Of a stretch of DNA of 64,000 nucleotides, positions 37,646 through 50,505 are shown piece after piece. Below the pieces are notes generated by a model, which saw only the letters and a program-made list of their open reading frames with translations, was not told the DNA's origin and searched no databases. The DNA comes from Sipunculus nudus. Taxonomy: Eukaryota; Annelida; Sipuncula; Golfingiida; Sipunculidae. The position numbers and the translations under genes are program-made. How positions within the stretch are numbered: the stretch's first letter is position 1; each line of letters starts with the position of its first letter. The stretch covers positions 66,947,300 to 67,011,299 of the forward strand of contig CM049314.1 of NCBI GenBank assembly GCA_026874595.1, given 5' to 3'.

Positions 37646-38048
37646 GTATTTTTTACTATTTCTAGAATTTAAATATATGTTATATCTATAAATGTTACAT
37701 TCTCTATAAATTGGTGGTTGTTTTGAAGACGATTTGTAGATAACACATAGATATGTTCTTTCGAGTCTCGTCCACATAAGTTATGTTAAATTTATGCAAT
37801 GAAGTGAAACTTTATGTAGATATGTTTAGATCCGACCAAAACCGTGACTAGTGAATTTGTTAGAGACAAATAAGGAAAATACTGAATACTGTAATCAGTG
37901 GTTGTGTTATGCATACGCAGCATATCAAATTTTCGAAAACGTATACAGAGCTAGAATGCACTTGTGAAAGAACACAAACCTCCACCACAAAATATGTCTG
38001 CATCCAGGCCTGCATCAACTGATATCCCGGCATTCCACATTTATTGTA

Positions 38049-39185
38049 TCCACCAAAACAGAGTTTTGCGGATACTATGTTTTCAGTCGGACGCCGCAGC
38101 CGCCGACACATAGGTTTCCGAAGAACTCTTCCGTAACCACTGGGTGGAATATCTACTTAATTCGGGATAATGATCGGGTCACATCGCCCACATCTATGGC
38201 TGATCTTTCCTCTCTGCCAAGCGTCAATTTGTGCGTCTGTTTTCACACATTAACCCAAATATATCGGGAACCATTTGACCGATCAGGCTAAACATTTTGC
38301 ACAAATGTAGCCCTTGGATAGCTTTATAACATACACTAAAATGGTGGCGCCACCTGCAGCCAGTTTTGCACAGCGTCCATCTGTTCTTCTGCTTTGGAAT
38401 AAAATCACTCATATCTCGGCAGTGGTTTGACAATCCACCTGAAATTTTGCAGGTTTATACATCCTGGACAACTTTCTTAATTTTATGACAGGTGGCGCCA
38501 CCTACATTCACATTTACGCTGCAGACATCCAAGCTCATATCTCGGGGCTGGTTTGGCATATTCCCCTGACATGTTGCATGTATATAGATCTCGTATAGCT
38601 CTTTATAATACGCAAAACTGGTGGCGCCTCCTGCAACCATTTTTGCACAGCGTCCGTCTGTTTGTCTGCTTTTTGATAAAATCACTCATATCTTGGCAGT
38701 GGTTTGACATATCTGTCTAAAATTTTGCATATTTATACATCTTGAATGGCTTTCTGGATTTTGTGGCAGGTAACGCCACCTACATTTACGTTCATGCTGC
38801 AGACATTCAGGCTTATATCTCAGGATTGGTTCGACATACTCTTCTGAAATTTTGCATGTGTATAGTTCTCACATAGCTCTTAATCATACACAAGATTGAT
38901 GGCGCCACCTGCCATCATTTTTGCACATCGTCCTTCTGTTTGTCTTCTGTCGAATAAAAGCACTCATATACAAGTACTGGTTTGACCTATCTGCATAAAA
39001 TTTTGCATATGTATACAACTTGGACAGCTTTCTGGATTTTGTTGTAAGTGGCTCAACCTACATACACATTTCGGCTGCAGACATCACTCTGTTTCCCCTT
39101 GCCACTCAATCCACACCCCACTTCACCCGTCCCACTCTGATTTCGGCGGATACACGTGGTCGCTTGTCGACTACCCGTATTCTAG
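38049..39185 (+). mobile_element. Non-autonomous Helitron with internal repeats, 1137 bp
   Basis: Starts TCCACCAAAACAGAG after A at 38048. Ends CTTGTCGACTACCCGTATTCTAG, with a small stem (GGTCG/CGACT) and CTAG at 39182-39185 followed by T. An inverted homologue at 59148-59945 shares both ends. The body is about three tandem units of about 300 bp, each with atctcggcagtggtttgaca-type sequence, cagcgtccgtctgtttgtct and a ggtggcgccacc palindrome (38343, 38492, 38621). No helicase or Rep frame is present. Confidence 0.75.
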
Positions 39186-41099
39186 TTCGAGTAATCCATT
39201 AAAATCGACTGTTTATTTAATTGAAAAGAAATGCCTTGTGTCCAGTCTTCCACATATATCAATTGAAAACTCTGTCAGAAAGTTAGGCGATTTGTGTTGT
39301 GAAAGAAAATTAAAGTTGTACAGGCTATGGTTTACTGACTGGTAAAGCATATAAATAGAAAATGATAGTGGTGCATAATACATTTTGAGAAAGGGGCCGG
39401 GGTTGCTGAGCCCGCAATCCGCCCTGCTGCCTCAGGGTGACTACGTAATTAAGTAAAAATATGGAAATTAGCGAGTTCATCCGGAGTGCAGCCACGCCTA
39501 GCCTTGCTCATAAGCATTGAGTCGCAAATTGTTTTAATATGGTCTATTAAATTAAAGTTTATAGCGAAATCCGGGGGGGGGGGGGGATGAGGCTGTGGAC
39601 CACACAGTCTTTATAGCCCCGAGAATGTGGCAGCCAGCAAACAGTAGCTTTTATGACGTCACCATGAAAATGAGGCAGCGTCAGTTGCTCACTACAGCTC
39701 ATGAACGTTAAGGTTAGCTTCCATGTCCAGAGGAGGTTTCAATAGTTCTCAAATCGATTTTAATTAATTCATTCTGGAGAATGGGCCATAGAAAAAGGCA
39801 TTCTGGGGTTAAACAGATTATTTTTCAGATAATGCACAGGGAAATACAGGGAACAATCTGGATGGATCTGAATCCCGATGGGCATATTAATAGCATCGGT
39901 CACTGCAAAAAGTCAATTATTTCTTCTCCCTCTCATACTCCATCATTTAAAAAAATGCATTAGAATCTATTTGGAACTTTCAAAGATACGCCACAAACAC
40001 ATACACACACATACACAGCCGATTACAAAACCCCCCTGTCATATTCGTAACAGAGGCTAAAATAAATTTGAGATCAAGAAAGCGTTGTTCCATGACTCAT
40101 TATTTAGAATGATCAAAGGAAATACTGTATACCTGGTCGATTACAAGGAAATATAAATCAAGACAACACTATAATAAAATCCATCTTGACGGAAACCCCT
40201 CTACCATCACCACCTAGTTAACATGACCAATATATTTTGTCCTGGACGTACACGTATTTTTTTGCTTATACTCCTGGTTCATATTATCAATAGGAGTCAT
40301 TGTCAAGTACAGAGGACGATCTGTTTTATCACATTTTTGCAAAATATACTTTTAATTTCGATATGTTCATCTCTTACTTAGTTTCATTTGTTGAATAAAG
40401 CAGAAGATAAATTTTTTATACTTTTTATCACTCTAAGGCGAATCAATGTATGTTTTAGGCACTTTTTCAAAAATCAGTGCGTCTGTCTTTTTTTAATTTT
40501 ATTGTAGGTGTTTGATAATTTTTATATGATCAGGGGACATAACAATAACAGAGTTGTTTTGTGTAACCATTGAGTAACAATCAGACTCATTATGACTCCA
40601 TGGTTTAAAAAATAACATAAAAGCCTAAATAACAAAAGGAAATTGTATTGAAATGTTATTGTCTTATTTTCCGGAAAGAAATATCCGAGCGGATTGCTCT
40701 CAATGTTGGTAACATTTTACTCGAATCAAAACAATTTAACAATTTTACCCAAAATTTATCTCTATACTATATGTCTTTTGCCATTGGGTTTACCTAAAAT
40801 GCAAATGTTGGCACATGTTCGCTCACATATATATATATCAGACGGACGGATCGGCAGACAGACGGACAGGTCGATTACAAAAGGGCACCCGCTTTTCAAG
40901 CGGGGCCCTAATAATGATTATGTTATCAACACATTTTTAGAAATAAACAACAATTTCTATACTGTAAATTTACACATAACATTCCAAAGGTTCACCAAAT
41001 TACCCTTGTCCCCGTGCTGTCGCTTTGACCAAAACAGGTCATACGAGGTCATGACCTCGGAGCGCCACCTCCCGGAAAATATATGAACAAAACTTGTAC
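39186..41099. other. Unassigned sequence, candidate intron
   Basis: No gene recognised. It contains a G14 tract (39573-39586), a CA-rich stretch (39993-40017) and a compact hairpin cccgctt-ttc-aagcggg near 40888-40905, next to a gacggacggatcggcagaca-type sequence. These resemble the end of a dispersed element, but no partner end was found. Confidence 0.4.
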
Positions 41100-41306
41100 C
41101 AGCGAGGTCTGTCCGCTTAAGAGGGTCGTAATATGTACTGGATATGCTGGCGGGGACGGGAAAGTTTGTCCGTTGGGATAGTGAGTTGTCCGCTTTACTG
41201 AGTTTATTTTAAACATAATATAGAGGAAAAATTGAAGGGACTGAGATTTAGTGTCCGTATAACTGAGTTGTCCGCCTTACTAAGTTGTCCGCAAGTAGGA
41301 GTTTCA

Positions 41307-41310
<4 letters not shown>
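41100..41310. mobile_element. Possible DNA-transposon terminal segment
   Basis: Contains repeated gttgtccgc/ttactaagttgtccgc motifs and ends gcaagtaggagtttcactgt joined directly to a (TA)n tract. Read on the minus strand, the end is ACAGTGAAACTCC, similar in style to Tc1/mariner/pogo termini that insert at TA. Only one end is visible. Confidence 0.35.

Positions 41311-41383
<73 letters not shown>
41310..41383. repeat. (TA)n microsatellite
   Basis: About 37 uninterrupted TA units directly after the cactgt end of the preceding segment. Confidence 0.97.
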
Positions 41384-41386
<3 letters not shown>

Positions 41387-41967
41387 GCATTGAAAAAAAA
41401 ATAACGGTGAAAAATGGTTGAAGGCATGTTGAACTGGAAATAGATTCATCTAAAAACATATGCATAAAAACCCACAAAATTGATAAGAAAGTCGTGGTTG
41501 TTTTGCTTTAAAAAAATAACTCAGAAATTTGAACGGATCTTGAAAACTTTCTGTGTAGGGTTAGGGTAATACTCTAAGAAAGAAGGATCTGAATCCCTTT
41601 CTTGTTTTAATTCAATTGATTCTATATCATTGTGATATCTTTATCCCGGCGGAGCGTAAGAGCCATTCGCTGGTACAAGGGACTTTTTTTTCTAGAATTC
41701 ACCTTTGTTCCAAACATAAACTTGGTGGACCATTACCTGTGTACGCTTTTCACCCAGGAGTTATACACTGTGGTCATCCCAGATCTCCTTTTGTGTAACT
41801 GCTGTTTTGTATAGAAAGATTTTCTGGGTTCGAATACCAGGGTGCGCACAGAGCAAAGAATTCTAATCAGAGCATGAAGTGCGTGGTAACGCATTGTGCA
41901 TCCAGCTCCAAATTTAAACATGCGACATCCGGTCTCCTTGGTCTAATAACTCCGTTTCTGGCACAGG

Positions 41968-42040
41968 ACCTAAAATCAGTCCAACGAGAGCGGATGTTCT
42001 GGTGTATTCAGACCAACGAGAGCGGGTGTCCTGGTGTATT
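41968..42040. repeat. Short tandem duplication
   Basis: The stretch ccaacgagagcgg-tgt-ctggtgtattcaga occurs twice in succession, about 33 bp apart, with two differences. Confidence 0.75.
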
Positions 42041-43460
42041 CAGACCAAGGGAAACCCAGAAAATCTTGCTGTAGGCCTACAAAGCAGTGGTTACACGAGA
42101 GACCTGGGACGATTGTAAATACCTGTGTACCTCAGAACAATGTTTGATTCACTTTCCGGCGGAGGCACATGTGTAGTCTCAGACTACTTATCTAGTTAGG
42201 ATATAAGAATAAGTATTTGAAGAGTTCTAGTTTGAGCATATAAATGTACACAAAAACAAGCACATACACACAGAGTAAACAAAATTTGAACAAACAAACA
42301 CTGATAAAAAGCTTAACCTGATTAAACAAGGAAAGGAAGACAGCTTGAATAATTTATGAATGGGCGCACCCGATGACTAGAATACAAGATTAACGGATCA
42401 TGACCTTGTCTCCATGTCATCTCTCCGCTCGGCGAGTTCATTTAACTTTGAACGGGAAGATATATTGCAAAAACTAGCTGAGTAGATTAGGAATGGTTAT
42501 GGAGTGTGTTAATCAGGTTTATGGTTCTCAGGTACATAGGAAGTGAATAGTGTTTGATTATATTCGTAAAGCATTTACCTTTTGAAATATATGCCCTTGT
42601 TGAATTTGTTTTGATTATTTTGGCGGGCCCCAAATATTATAAACACGTCGATATAAACAAAACAAGCAGCCTGTGTGCGGTGATATCCACGTTTTCTGTT
42701 CTATTTCATAAAATCTCCATGGGATTACTTTCAGTTTATAAAGATCAGATAGGTGATAAGATAAGTGATGTATTGATAGTGAAAGTATCCTGTTTAATGT
42801 GTACAGGCATGCTTTTGTCTCAATAACTGCCAGAAGGGAAAATACACCTTGGCAAGAAAGCACGCATGGGCAAATTCCTTAACACACGCGCATTCATACA
42901 CATACCATTACAAATATAAAACTTCCTCAACATGATTTGGCAACATCATTAACAATATAAGAAACATTATACATCAGATCAGTAACATTAAAAAAAAATG
43001 AATTATAACAATTCCGATCACACGTTAACAGAATATTTTATTTGTAGTTGCATTGTAATTCGTTGATGTTAATGTGGTTGGATTTTTGGCGAGGATTTGA
43101 ATTTCGGGATATTCGCGAAAGGGCAAGCATTGCAAAAATAAAACTTGACAAGATGAGCCATTGTTGAAGGCATTTCTAAAGTTAAAATCTTGATCATTAA
43201 TATAAATCATAAAAGATCTTGTATGATCCTAGATTGCTCTTACAAAAGGATACCATACCTTTCAAATAAGCTACCATTAATGAAAAAATAATTTTTATAC
43301 TCGTTCGATGTGCCCGTCCAAGTAATTAAAATATTTGGCAAATATTATTTAATACAATTGTTATAAGTTTGTGAAAGATTTTACTGTGATGAAATCGCGA
43401 AAATGAAAACCTCGAGAAACAATGAAAATGTCGAAAACGCGAAATTTTAAACGCGCGAAT

Positions 43461-44154
43461 ATGAAGCTAGCGACAGTATCGGAAACACTAAGTATTCTTT
43501 CTTTTTGCTTGTTTTTAGGATGGATTGGTGGCGTTTACTCATCATCAACAACTGATGTTGTCGTGATTACTGTACCCACGACTACTGAAGGAAGCGGGTC
43601 AGTGTGTTAGCTTGTGTTGAAACATGGGGTAACAGAGGGGGAGAGAAAAAAAACCCAGACAATCAGAGACTGAGGCAAAGACAGAAACTATGGGAGAGAG
43701 AGAGAGAGAGAGACAGTGAGAAAGAGAGAGAGAAAGACAGACACACAGACAAACAGTGGAACAAACAGAGAAACAGACAAAGATCGAGACAGACAGACAG
43801 GACGGCAGACAAATTACGTATATTTTACATGTATGCAATAAATAGTTTATGAGAGAGTTTATGTCTGTAAACTTTATGTGTATGTCTTATACGGCGTGTA
43901 ATGTATCTGTAATGTATATGTGAAGGTAAAAAACATGTTTGATGTAATCATTTTTTTTCGTCATATATAATGTACATTCTACAGTAGTAAGAAGTTTCCT
44001 GTTTCCCTCATTAGGCAATATTGAATCTCCCCAATAAAATATTACTTTTACTTTTCAAATTATTCCTTTTACTTTCAGGGCCGATCATCCAGCTGCCAAG
44101 GCAGGGGTCCTGCTGATAACAGGTTTTCTTGCCGTGTGGTACCTGTTGCGTTAA
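43461..44154 (+). CDS. Putative two-exon gene for a small type-I-like or GPI-anchored membrane protein
   Basis: Exon 1 (43461-43597) starts MKLATVSETLSILSF, then a hydrophobic CLFLGWIGG core typical of a signal peptide, then a Ser/Thr/Val-rich stretch (SSSTTDVV, PTTTEGSG). It ends in phase 2 at GG|GTCAGT. Exon 2 (44079-44154) follows a strong pyrimidine-rich acceptor (ttccttttactttcag). It completes the Gly codon, reads ADHPAAKAGVLLITGFLAVW and stops three residues later (YLLR included) at TAA 44152-44154. Predicted length is 70 residues with an N-terminal signal and a C-terminal hydrophobic segment: a minimal surface protein or a GPI-anchor signal. Frame is exactly preserved across the junction. 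Against it: no recognised homologue, no clear poly(A) signal, upstream sequence is cgcgaa-type repeat, and an open frame lies on the opposite strand nearby. An alternative start is at 43422. Confidence 0.45.
43692..43735. repeat. (GA)n microsatellite
   Basis: A gagaga tract with interruptions, inside the intron of the small membrane-protein candidate; imperfect CAGA-type sequence continues to about 43800. Confidence 0.9.
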
Positions 44155-44345
44155 GGGCAGTCCACTACATCTCCGGCAGATGTCAGCACCTACATAGACT
44201 CCTTCTTCTTCAGATATGATAAACCTTTTGCGTAATTTTATGTGCATGAAATACATATAAACATTTGAATTAGCAATAATTTAAGAATCTGATTATAAAA
44301 GAAAGAACAATGAACACTAACGAATAACAAATCTTAAGAACTAGT

Positions 44346-44479
44346 TTAACTGCTGATGGTGACACAACGATGTGGGTGTTTTGGCTGTGGCAATCTGGAC
44401 TCCTCCAACGACTCTTCAAAATCTCTGGGGTACGCCGGTGTCTGGACCGACTCTCTGCTTTTCTTGGTGGCATCTTCGT
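44346..44479 (-). CDS. Possible terminal exon on the minus strand
   Basis: Read on the minus strand, an acceptor-like ttttag is followed at 44479 by a 43-codon open frame ending in TAA (44346-44348). The encoded peptide is strongly polar and charged (KKSRESVQTPAYPRDFEESL, then EESRLPQPKHPHRC), resembling a cytoplasmic tail or disordered C-terminus rather than random AT-rich translation. No upstream exon was identified. The competing plus-strand frame (44372-44590) looks less protein-like. Function unknown. Confidence 0.2.
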
Positions 44480-44918
44480 CTAAAAGTCTCAAAATTCACG
44501 CCTAGGGAGCGCCTAGAGCAAGGATCCTACCAACTGGAGCGCTCGGAGTGCTCTTACATTTTCAGCCAGTCAGAAACAACATATCCGTAATTAAAAATTC
44601 ATGTCCATTCAGTGCGTATTCTACTCTAAAAAAAATACATCCATGTCAATAAGAGTGAACGGACAACAGCCAATCAGAATCCACAAAGCCGATGACGTCA
44701 CTTTGTATGGACTGATGGGCTCTCAAACTTTGAACTTTCTCAGAAATAAAACCAGAAAGCCACGAATATAATAGACTTGCTGTCATTTGATTATTATAGA
44801 ACATGATTATATATAATTAACTTTTCACTTTAACATCCACATTTACGGCTTAATATCATTATCACACCAGATATTATTTTTGAATAAAAATTTAAACAAT
44901 TATATCTGTGTACAGCAG

Positions 44919-44923
<5 letters not shown>

Positions 44924-44998
<75 letters not shown>
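44924..44998. repeat. (TA)n microsatellite
   Basis: About 37 TA units, similar in length to the tract at 41310. Confidence 0.97.
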
Positions 44999-45000
<2 letters not shown>

Positions 45001-45190
45001 CATTTTTATGTGTAAACCGAATCATGACCACCAGATGTCACTGTCTTGGTGAAGCAAAGTGAAGTGTTTTAAGATGATTATTGACATGAATGGCTGTATT
45101 CTCCACGCAGAAGGTCTGTACGTCTATGGATGTAAAGAATAAAAATTTAAAACAGACCTAAACCCTATGCTGGAGGTTGGAATAACTGGT

Positions 45191-45236
45191 GTTCGAATCT
45201 TAAAACACAACTAACAATTTAATTGTTAGTTTCGAA
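45191..45236. repeat. Nested inverted repeat
   Basis: The inner arms aactaacaatt and aattgttagtt (45209-45231) form an 11-bp stem around a single base. The outer arms gttcgaa and ttcgaac extend it with a bulge. It can form a cruciform or RNA hairpin. Confidence 0.75.
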
Positions 45237-45989
45237 CAAATTGGGTTAGAATTGATAGAATTAATGTATCACCAAAACATAAAGTGAGGATATAATTGCT
45301 TAGTACATGTGCCCTTTGCTTCAATGTGGACATCACTCACGGACACAGCCCACGGACATGTATAATGACATCACGCACGCATCGGTCCATTTTAGATGAA
45401 TACAAACGGTTCTTTGCGAAGCCATTTTGGGTTACCGGCTTAGTGTCCTGTTTACCTGTTTTACACATTGTTTTGTATCTGTTTGTGTAAAATTAAAATT
45501 TAGTCTGTGGCCAAAGGTATGATATTGCAATCACTGCGCAGAATCGGACTCACAAGAGCACGACTCTGCTGGTTAAGATTTATGGGTAAAGCATTTCAAT
45601 CCCACAATGCATTTAGGGTTCTAAATACACCAGCGGCGTAGGTTTAATGTAGTGAAGTGGGTAAATAAGCCCGTACAAATGGGACCACATTGGGTAATTT
45701 CAAGGCAAATTGCTCAAACAGCGGTGCTTTTGAGTTAAGGTCTATTTATAAGTAGTTTTTGTAGGCATGCGCATTTGATATTGTAAACAAATGGTGTTCT
45801 CTTGAATGAAGCAAATTTTTATTTTAAACAATTTTGACAGTTGAGACAAGTACAATTCGACACCTTGTCTAATTGGAAGAGGTTCCCTTTGATTAGGAAC
45901 AATCTCTGGTTGATATTAGTGATCACCGAGATAAATTCCGAATAGGGGCGCCATCTGGTTGTAACTACGTGTACTTTGTTATGCTTTCA

Positions 45990-48520
45990 AAACTGGGTGG
46001 ACGTTTACGCATTGATCGACAGAGGGCACCACAGCATGTTTGAGATTAATCTTTGCATAGGGTAGAAAAATTCTAAAGGGGTCGATATTTGAAATATATT
46101 AACATAAAGGGGCCTAATCACCAATCTGACATTTATAAACGGAAGGTAATCCCTTGGAGCTTTTATAAATAAACATATGCCAGAAAACGGGGATATCACT
46201 GCCTACGGTCTGATTGTTTTATTTATGATATGTGGGGGCCAGCCAAAAAGTTCAAAACAAATGCAACAAGGGCATCTGACGGCAAGTCAGATAAGCCAGA
46301 GCTTCGCAAATGTCGTTTTGCAATAAGTGACCTTTCTACCTCCACATATTCAACCTATTACCTTAGGTTGCATGTTTTTCCGTTTGTCAATATTGCTGTG
46401 TTTACAAACATCTTGTTGGTAAACAAGTTCATATATCCTGCATAGAGGCGATAAAGAACTTTTCATAACCAGAACTACCCTTAGATCATTCATATATACA
46501 CAGAGGAAGCCATAACTCACATATATCCCTTTCCATAAGGTATGAGAATGGGCACCTATAAGATCATCCCTGAACCTTTTACATAAACAAGCAAACAAAA
46601 ATGCTTATCCCACCATAGACAGGCTATTCGTTTTGTTTATATCCACCTGCTCATAACATTTGAGGTACTCGCCAAAATAATCCACACACATTCAACAAGG
46701 ACATCTGACGGCGGTTAGATAAACTACAGTTTTGCAAATGGTAAATTGCGACCAGTGATCTTTCAACTTCCATACATATGCAACCATCCACCCAGATAAC
46801 AGGGTTTTCTTTTTGCCAACATTGGCATATGTTCCATGTTTGCTCACAGCTTTTTGACAAACAGGCTAGTACATCTGTCATATAGACGTTATAAGACCTG
46901 ATCTAATTAGGAGTTACCTGTGTTCATTTAAAAGAAACCTTAAGTCAGTTGATACTAGCTTTAATTCATGTGGTGCACGTGACTGTGGAATAAAAATAAT
47001 ATTTGACATAACCCAGATATATCTACTGTGTTTTGACTGACGACAACTTTTCCATGACTTTGGGTTGAGGTTTACGCAGGGATCGAATGAGGGCGCCACC
47101 GCATGCTTAGGATAAGCCTTAGCGCATGGAGTGGCAAAATTTGTGAACCCACCGAAGAAAGCTTAAGAATTTGCGTCAGACGCCCATTCTCCCTAAAACC
47201 GAATGTTTCGATTGAAGGATGAAATTGGCTTTATTCGAACACATTGAGCATATAAAGCACACTGTTACGGATCCTAATATAAACAGATCATGTATGCGTG
47301 ATGAACAAAAATTTTGTAATGGAGATAAAAACAAATCAGATTCTGAAACACTAGGCAGCGTGAAATGTCTAGGGGAATGAATAAAGAAGTCAGTGGTTTT
47401 TTGTTAACAAATAACTATAATTTATTCTTAAAACAACCCTAACATTACAATACACTAAATCAATTCAATTATACAGTAAAACAGCGGTATAACAACAAGT
47501 CAATACAATCACATAGAAAAATAATGTGCACAGTACCTGGATACCAACACCATCACAACGATAAGTCCTTTAAATGTAAACTCTCGGAGAATGACAGTCC
47601 AGTGCAAAGCTCTTGCAACAATCCAGAAAGTAAACTGAAGTCCAAATGCATAAAATCCAGGAGAAAGTCAAAAATCTATAATTGACGCATCCGTCGGATA
47701 AGGTCCTGACACACGCTTCTGCGTCCGCTGGAATCTGCTCTGCTCTCTGCCCTTTTAAACACAACCCCTTTATATACCTTCACACCTCAAGCCGAGGATT
47801 TTCCACTTCTCGAACAGTCTTAGGGATCCTACACAGTAAACACGCATTTCAGGAATTATCGAGAAGAACATAGCCGTGTGTATCCCCACACACCAGGGTC
47901 ATCACGTGACCCACGACCAGGCATGAAAACCACTAGCAAGCACGACAACGAGAGTTCAACCAGTACGGATTAAACATAGAATGTAATACGCGGCCAGACA
48001 CGAATGCCACAACAGGAGTTACGCCCGTGTCACATAATAAAAAGAGCACCTATAACACTCAAACGCACCTATTCTAGGTACAAGTATAACCAATGTAAAA
48101 CAAGTACATATATCTGATATTTTTTAATGCAGTTATAAACTTAGTATCCTATTTCTTAAGGGTTCTGATCACCTAAGTGACATTTATATACTAAAGATGA
48201 TCTCTTGGAGCTTTTATAAAAATAGGCCAGGAAACGTGGATATCACCGTACACAGGCTGTTTGTTTTGTTAATATCATGGTGTTTAATATATGTGGGGGC
48301 CCGCCAAAATAATCAAAATAAGTTCAACAAGGGCATCTGGCGGCAAGTCAGATAAGCCAGAGCTTTGCAAATGGCGTTTTTTTTTAAAGTGACCTTTTTA
48401 CCTCTGCATATATGCCACCTACCACCTTAGGTTATATGTTTTTCCCGTTTTCAACATGAGTGATTACAAACATGTTGTTGGTATACAAGTTCATACATCC
48501 TTCATGAAGGTCTCATATTA
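45990..48520. repeat. Local tandem repeat, three partial copies, interrupted by an LTR
   Basis: The marker caacaagggcatctgacgg occurs near 46262, 46694 and 48333. The marker cttggagcttttataaa is at 46155 and 48208. The marker gatcga..gagggc.ccac.gcatg is at 46014 and 47072. Together these show two to three rounds of duplication of a several-hundred-bp unit. The LTR at 47263-48057 sits inside the second/third copy. Short open frames in it are not conserved between copies, so no gene is called. Confidence 0.7.
47263..48057 (-). mobile_element. Solo-LTR-like element, second copy, 795 bp
   Basis: Starts TGTTACGGATCCTAAT and ends CACCTATAACA, matching the ends of 29171-30051. Shared internal blocks include cactaggcagcgtgaaatg, ggggaatgaataaagaagtc, cgtccgctggaat and caaccagtacggatta. 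On the minus strand a TATA box ggtatataaagggg lies at 47765-47778, supporting right-to-left transcription of a parent element. A clear target duplication is not visible (flanks CACAC and ACTCA), so the insertion is older or its flank has mutated. Confidence 0.7.
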
Positions 48521-49857
48521 CCAACATCATATTTATATTTCCTTGTTATAAATTGAACAAATTTCAATTTACTTTTTATAAATTGGACCAATTTCCTTAA
48601 GGAAAAAACTGTTTATTTTCTAAAATGTAACTTGAGGTTGTATGATTTGTTAAAAAAACCTGTTCTTGCGCATATCCACTAAACCTCGGGGGATACAAAA
48701 TCTGAACAAAGGCTTACTATTTCAATTGTGAGCAAGAGATTTTCAGGAAATAATAAATACATGTATTGCTGGGGTAACGTTGTTTCTACTAGTGTCATTC
48801 TGAATAGAAGGAACACATTTTGTTTGTAAAGGGCACGCTTAACACCATGAAAAATCGATAATGATTTAGTTAAAGTGCATAACTAAAAAAAAAGAGAATT
48901 TTAGTATTTATTCAAATGTGCCTTTGTTCATTGTAATTGCGTAAGAACAAAAACAATCCAACATATACAAATAATTTGAGGTGCACCAGTAAGAGAAATT
49001 ATCTGCAGTGAGTATGTACTTAAATTGATCGCAACATTCTACTGCCTACTGGTCCGAGAACCACGATGGGAAGACACTACGATCATGTTATAAACACATG
49101 ATATCATTTTAGCTTTTTAAGGTCCTATGTCTAAACATCCATAGCATTACTGCTTTTGGAAAACCGTATATTACTCTTATATTCCAACCACATACCCATG
49201 GTACAGGGGCGGATACAGACACACACGCAGAAGTAAGGAAAACTAATGCGTAAGACATAAGAGGGGGGGGGGGGGGGGGTGCATGCCCCTGCGCCCCTCT
49301 ACATCCATTCCAGTGTAAACAACTGCATACACTGTTCTGTTATATTATATACTGTTACGTTATATAAACTGGTCACTCTTCATGCAAAACGTGTGCTTGA
49401 ACCCACCTTTTTGCTCAGGTTTCCTGCTTAACAGACCCCAACGGTGGACGTTCTATTATTTATTCACATACTTACTTGCTTAGTTATTTGACAGATAATC
49501 GATTTACCAAATATGGAAATAGAAATTTGTTTATGTAACCACCAAGGGTCTAAGCTCATTAAGTGCGCGATAGAAATGAAACTATTTTAATACGCAAATA
49601 GACAGCCTGTCAATTAGTATTCTTCGTCTCTGGGTTATGTATACCAGTTCCCGTGTAATACGTATTGAGCTGCACAATAGGCAATCATAAATAATCTGTA
49701 GATAATTTTTCACATGCACTGTAAGGCTGATAATAAAATAAAAAAAACTTTTATCATAACTCTCACCAGTTACAACTATTAACCATTGGACTCGAGCGTT
49801 ACTCATAAACAGATATTAACTTTAATATGTCCTAGGGGATTCAGCTAGAGCGTAAAT
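48521..49857. other. Unassigned sequence
   Basis: No gene recognised. A G17 tract at 49263-49279 follows caggggcggatacagacac (49204 onward). That phrase and the following G-run resemble 62945-62975, hinting at a second dispersed element of unknown type. Confidence 0.4.
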
Positions 49858-49980
49858 AATATATATTATATAATATATAATATATAATATATAATATATA
49901 ATATATAATATATAATATATAATGTATAATATATAATATATAATATATAATATATAATATATAATATATAATATATATTT
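49858..49980. repeat. (TAATATA)n heptanucleotide satellite
   Basis: About 16 copies of a 7-bp unit with one G substitution near 49924; distinct from the (TA)n tracts. Confidence 0.95.
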
Positions 49981-50337
49981 AAATTTACATTTATATATTA
50001 ACTGTGGTTAGCTTTATATTCCGGAGGAAATTAACAATGGTGATTTCTTCATTTTAAATTTTTCGCGAGGGTTTCATTTTCGCGATCGCACCAGAAAAAA
50101 AATAAAATATAAGTACACCAGTATTTGTATTTATTATATATTATGAATAAATCCGACACCATCTTATTTATTTCTATTGCAGTTGTTATATTATAATAAT
50201 AATTAATATGTGTTTGCATATGCCAGTTCCGATATCATGCACAGATTAGGTTGCAGATTAAAGGACAATGTTATCAGATGTAATAATTAATCCGTTTGAG
50301 TGGATGCATCATCCCTTCTAGTTCATCTAAGTGTATG

Positions 50338-50434
50338 AGGCAGCTTATTCCCGAAGGTGTAATATTCGCGACTATTCCCTTTTCGCGAATATCGCGAAAT
50401 TTAAACACTCGCGAACAAAGATGCAACCACAGTA
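50338..50434. mobile_element. cgcgaa-type palindromic MITE-like element
   Basis: Same structure as 25779-25875: cttattcccgaaggtg, ttcgcgactattcccttttcgcgaatatcgcgaaatttaaacactcgcgaac (key arms ttcgcg and cgcgaa), ending gcaaccacagta at the start of a (TA)n tract. Ending at TA fits insertion into TA, but the opposite boundary is unclear. Confidence 0.5.
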
Positions 50435-50442
50435 TATATATA

Positions 50443-50505
<63 letters not shown>

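Noticed and set aside
41204-41449. Frames of alternating Y-I
   Set aside because: Produced by (TA)n; the same applies at 44880-45062, 50296-50623, 56344-56598 and 58704-58932.
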